A stretch of DNA of 64,000 nucleotides, taken from contig NZ_CP081006.1 in NCBI RefSeq assembly GCF_022317005.1, forward strand, positions 434,001 through 498,000, in the 5' to 3' direction. Shown here piece by piece: positions 62,268 through 64,000 of the stretch. The translations under genes were made by a program, and so were the position numbers. The stretch comes from Mycobacterium sp. IDR2000157661. Lineage in GTDB: Bacteria > Actinomycetota > Actinomycetes > Mycobacteriales > Mycobacteriaceae. Every line of letters begins with the position of its first letter. Positions within the stretch are counted from its first letter, which is position 1. The notes beneath the pieces are model-generated. The model was not told where the DNA came from. It made no database searches and saw nothing but the letters and a program-made list of their open reading frames with translations.

Positions 62268-62951
62268 TCAGCCGGGCAGCGAGGCGAGGACGTCGAGCGC
62301 GTACTCGGTGACCGCGATCAGCGCGGCCTTCGCCGACTGGCGGTCGCGGGCGTCGACGCTGATCACCGGGATGCGCTCGGACAGTGCCAGTGCCGTGCGC
62401 ACCGCGGCGACGGGATGGGTTGGCGCTCCGTCGAACTGATTTATCGCGACCAGGAACGGCAGGTTGCGCGCCTCGAAGAAGTCCACCGCGGCGAAGCTGT
62501 CCTGCAGCCGGCGGACGTCGACGAGAATGATCGCGCCGATCGCTCCGCGGATGAGGTCGTCCCACATGAACCAGAACCGCCGCTGGCCGGGCGTGCCGAA
62601 CAGGTAGAGCACCAGGTCGTCGTCGAGGGTGATGCGGCCGAAGTCCATGGCCACCGTGGTGGTGTTCTTCTTCGGTGTGGCCTCGAGCATGTCGACGCCT
62701 GCGGAGGCGTTGGTCACGAGGGCCTCCGTGCGCAACGGCATGATCTCGGAGACGGCGCCGACGAACGTCGTCTTGCCTGCGCCGAATCCGCCGGAGACGA
62801 CGATCTTCGCCGCGGATGAGCGCTCGCGCGAAGACCCTGTGACAGATGAGCGCTCGTGCGAAGACCCTGTGACAGATGAGCGCTCGCGCGAAGACCCTGT
62901 GACAGATGAGCGCTCGCGCGCTCGGTGCTCCTCATAGTGCCCTGAGGCCAC
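62268..62951 (-). CDS. mfpB: conservon small GTPase MfpB, with repeat-expanded N-terminus
   Basis: A 227-residue GTPase of the Ras-like/MglA-type conservon family. P-loop SGGFGAGKTTFV with Lys60, DFGRI and LFGTPGQ as switch regions, and AINQFD for guanine recognition. In the characterised mycobacterial conservon MfpB acts with MfpA on gyrase protection. The first 46 residues contain three and a half copies of a decapeptide RERSSVTGSS, encoded by 30-bp tandem repeats, before the usual AKIVVSGG. The M. tuberculosis protein (about 193 residues) lacks them as I recall. Start GTG 62951, overlapping mfpC by 20 bp. Confidence 0.9.
   Translation of the reverse strand: MASGHYEEHRARERSSVTGSSRERSSVTGSSHERSSVTGSSRERSSAAKIVVSGGFGAGKTTFVGAVSEIMPLRTEALVTNASAGVDMLEATPKKNTTTVAMDFGRITLDDDLVLYLFGTPGQRRFWFMWDDLIRGAIGAIILVDVRRLQDSFAAVDFFEARNLPFLVAINQFDGAPTHPVAAVRTALALSERIPVISVDARDRQSAKAALIAVTEYALDVLASLPG
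62815..62920. repeat. 30-bp tandem repeat (about 3.5 copies) in the mfpB 5' end
   Basis: Copies at 62815-62844, 62845-62874 and 62875-62904 plus a partial copy to 62920. The unit reads GATGAGCGCTCGCGCGAAGA followed by CCCTGTGACA. Copies differ at one position (CGCGCG against CGTGCG). Being 30 bp, each unit adds ten codons in frame. The first 20 bp resemble part of the MIRU-like unit between sdhA and sdhB. Confidence 0.9.
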
Positions 62952-63339
62952 GCAGCGTCCTTCCTATCAGTTCGCGTCGTTCGTCGGTGGTGGCCGAATC
63001 ACCCAGTGTGCTGCGCACCGCAAGGTGACCCTGCGCCACCAGATCCCCGATCAGCACCCGCGCCACGCCGAGCGGCAGCGACAACCCGGCGGCGACCTCA
63101 GCGACCGACGGGTGGTCGACGCACATCGCCAGGATCTGACTGCGCACATCGCCGCCCGGCCACCGTGGCGGCTTCTCGGCGTTCACCGTCTCGATCGGTG
63201 CCTCCAGCGGCAGGTAGACCCGCGAATCGGTGCGTCCCGCCGTCAGGATGTAGGGCCGGACCAGGCTTGGCTCGTCGGCGTTATCGCGTTCCCGCAGCGG
63301 TGCTCCGCTCGCCCCCTCCCTACCCTCGGCATCCTCCAT
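62932..63339 (-). CDS. mfpC: DUF742 conservon protein MfpC
   Basis: A 135-residue DUF742 protein with a winged-helix-like core: SLVRPYILTAGRTDS, SQILAMCVDHPSVAEVAAGL, LPLGVARVLIGDLVAQGHL. ATG 63339 is chosen; the open frame upstream has no support. It is the third gene of the conservon, 7 bp after mfpD, and overlaps mfpB by 20 bp. In conservons this protein links the roadblock protein and the GTPase in a membrane-associated signalling complex. Confidence 0.88.
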   Translation of the reverse strand: MEDAEGREGASGAPLRERDNADEPSLVRPYILTAGRTDSRVYLPLEAPIETVNAEKPPRWPGGDVRSQILAMCVDHPSVAEVAAGLSLPLGVARVLIGDLVAQGHLAVRSTLGDSATTDERRELIGRTLRGLRAL

Positions 63340-63346
63340 AGGCCAC

Positions 63347-63886
63347 TCACGAGTGCTGGGGCGCGCGCCGTCGCGCCGACTGGACGACAGTGCCCACACG
63401 CTCCACCAGGATCGCCATCTCGTAGCCGATCTGGCCGATGTCGCAGTTGCGTGTCGCCAGGGTCGCCAGGTTCGAGCCGTCGCCCACGCGCATCAGCAGT
63501 AGGTATCCGTTCTCCATCTCGACGACCGACTGCAGCACGTGGCCGCCGTCGAACAGCTGCGCCGCCCCCGTCGACAGGCTGGCCAGCCCGGAGGCGACGG
63601 CGGCGAGCTGGTCGGCACGCTCGGTGGGGATGTGCTCGCTGGCCGCCATCAGCAGGCCGTCGGCGGACACCAGCACGGCATGCGACACCCCCGAGACCTC
63701 GCGGGCGAACCGGGAAACGAGCCAGTCGAGCGAATCACGCTGTGTAGAACGCGGAGCCGCCCCGGCGGCGACATCGGGTCGCGGAGCCGCCCCGGCGGCG
63801 ACATCGGGTCGCGGAGCCGCCCCGGCGGCGACATCCGGTCGCGGAGCCGCCCCGGCGGCGACATCCGGTCGCGGCGGGTAGGTCAT
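63347..63886 (-). CDS. mfpD: roadblock/LC7 conservon protein MfpD with N-terminal decapeptide repeats
   Basis: A 179-residue protein. Residues 50-170 are the roadblock/LC7 domain ([40 protein letters not shown]), acting as a GTPase-activating or scaffold partner of MfpB. Residues 5-44 are four exact copies of [10 protein letters not shown], a low-complexity tail encoded by 30-bp tandem repeats. The M. tuberculosis counterpart is about 130 residues, close to the roadblock part alone. The ATG overlaps the mfpE stop as ATGA. Confidence 0.9.
   Translation of the reverse strand: MTYPPRPDVAAGAAPRPDVAAGAAPRPDVAAGAAPRPDVAAGAAPRSTQRDSLDWLVSRFAREVSGVSHAVLVSADGLLMAASEHIPTERADQLAAVASGLASLSTGAAQLFDGGHVLQSVVEMENGYLLLMRVGDGSNLATLATRNCDIGQIGYEMAILVERVGTVVQSARRRAPQHS
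63751..63870. repeat. four exact-length 30-bp tandem repeats in the mfpD 5' end
   Basis: Units at 63751, 63781, 63811 and 63841, each GCGGAGCCGCCCCGGCGGCG followed by ACATCGGGTC or ACATCCGGTC. The first two carry GGG and the last two CGG, so the array probably grew by doubling of a two-unit block or by stepwise duplication. The unit is a multiple of three, so copy number changes preserve the frame. Confidence 0.92.
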
Positions 63887-64000
63887 TCGTGTTCCAGTCC
63901 TCTGGTCTCTCGGGCATGCGAGCGGCCGGCATGCACTCCGCCGAAATGGCTGGTCATGCTGGCGCGCACGGCTTCGGGGTCACGCTGCAGAGGTGCTCCC
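63883..64000 (-). CDS. mfpE: conservon sensor histidine kinase-like protein MfpE, C-terminal end only
   Basis: Only the last 38 codons are inside the window, ending [20 protein letters not shown] plus seven more residues before TGA. The position as first gene of the conservon, and the ATGA overlap with mfpD, identify it as the sensor kinase-like protein homologous to M. tuberculosis Rv3365c. The catalytic domain lies outside the window. Confidence 0.75.
   Translation of the reverse strand, partial: GAPLQRDPEAVRASMTSHFGGVHAGRSHARETRGLEHE

Noticed and set aside
62815..63870. Possible CRISPR array from regularly spaced 30-bp repeats
   Set aside because: The repeats are directly contiguous with no spacers, are in frame within mfpB and mfpD, and no cas gene is present.

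Overview
The window is high-GC actinobacterial DNA from a rapidly growing environmental mycobacterium (Mycolicibacterium type). The evidence is gene order and protein similarity to the M. tuberculosis block Rv3303c-Rv3365c, recalled from memory: lpdA, Rv3304, amiA1/amiB1, deoD, pmmB, upp, Rv3311, add, deoA, cdd, sdhCDAB, sigJ, an aminotransferase, dacB1, a BrkB-family protein, trpS, metC, metX, Rv3342, a DUF3017 gene, folD, Rv3359 and the mfpEDCBA conservon. No rRNA, tRNA, insertion sequence, prophage or CRISPR array was seen.

Layout. 1-17.2 kb: nucleoside and purine/pyrimidine salvage (deoD, pmmB, upp, add-deoA-cdd) and two M20 amidohydrolases. Lineage-specific genes are interspersed: a GT4 glycosyltransferase with a GDP-mannose 3,5-epimerase-like enzyme, an EspC-like/WXG-NlpC-P60 pair of type VII secretion character, and a Sap/GAP-like membrane protein. 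Three decayed genes also lie here: an AbrB-type transporter, a TspO-like protein and a VOC protein. 17.2-22.6 kb: succinate dehydrogenase sdhCDAB, then the ECF41-type sigma factor sigJ convergent with its carboxymuconolactone-decarboxylase-like partner, which has a near-consensus ECF41 promoter. 22.7-30.9 kb: a catabolic island of two TetR regulators, cupin, Baeyer-Villiger monooxygenase, aldehyde dehydrogenase, acyl-CoA ligase and a CYP125-like P450. 31-34.5 kb: aldehyde dehydrogenase, Lrp regulator and class-III aminotransferase, probably for diamine or omega-amino-acid breakdown. 34.5-43.3 kb: SMP-30-like protein, dacB1 with MtrA-like repeats upstream, a divergent IclR/P450 pair sharing a perfect palindrome, BrkB, trpS and two alpha/beta hydrolases.

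43-49 kb: monomeric NADP isocitrate dehydrogenase, then a SAM-IV riboswitch controlling metC-metX-methyltransferase. 49.1-55.7 kb: a tightly coupled four-gene operon (multi-TM protein, BcsA-like GT2, BcsB-like periplasmic protein, GT-C-like membrane protein) that looks like an exopolysaccharide synthesis/export machine. It is absent from the M. tuberculosis gene order as I recall it and is the best candidate for an undescribed system. 56-64 kb: DUF3017, folD, an old-yellow-enzyme homologue, an FHA-domain ABC exporter, and the mfp conservon ending in the quinolone-resistance pentapeptide protein MfpA. Two conservon genes carry independent in-frame 30-bp tandem repeats at their N-termini.

Four-base ATGA/GTGA stop-start overlaps are very common (amiB1-amiA1, cdd-deoA-add, sdhC-sdhD, cupin-BVMO-ALDH, Lrp-aminotransferase, metX-methyltransferase, mfpE-mfpD), pointing to translationally coupled operons. 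Short palindromes lie upstream of cdd, sdhC, the second TetR gene and the IclR/P450 pair.
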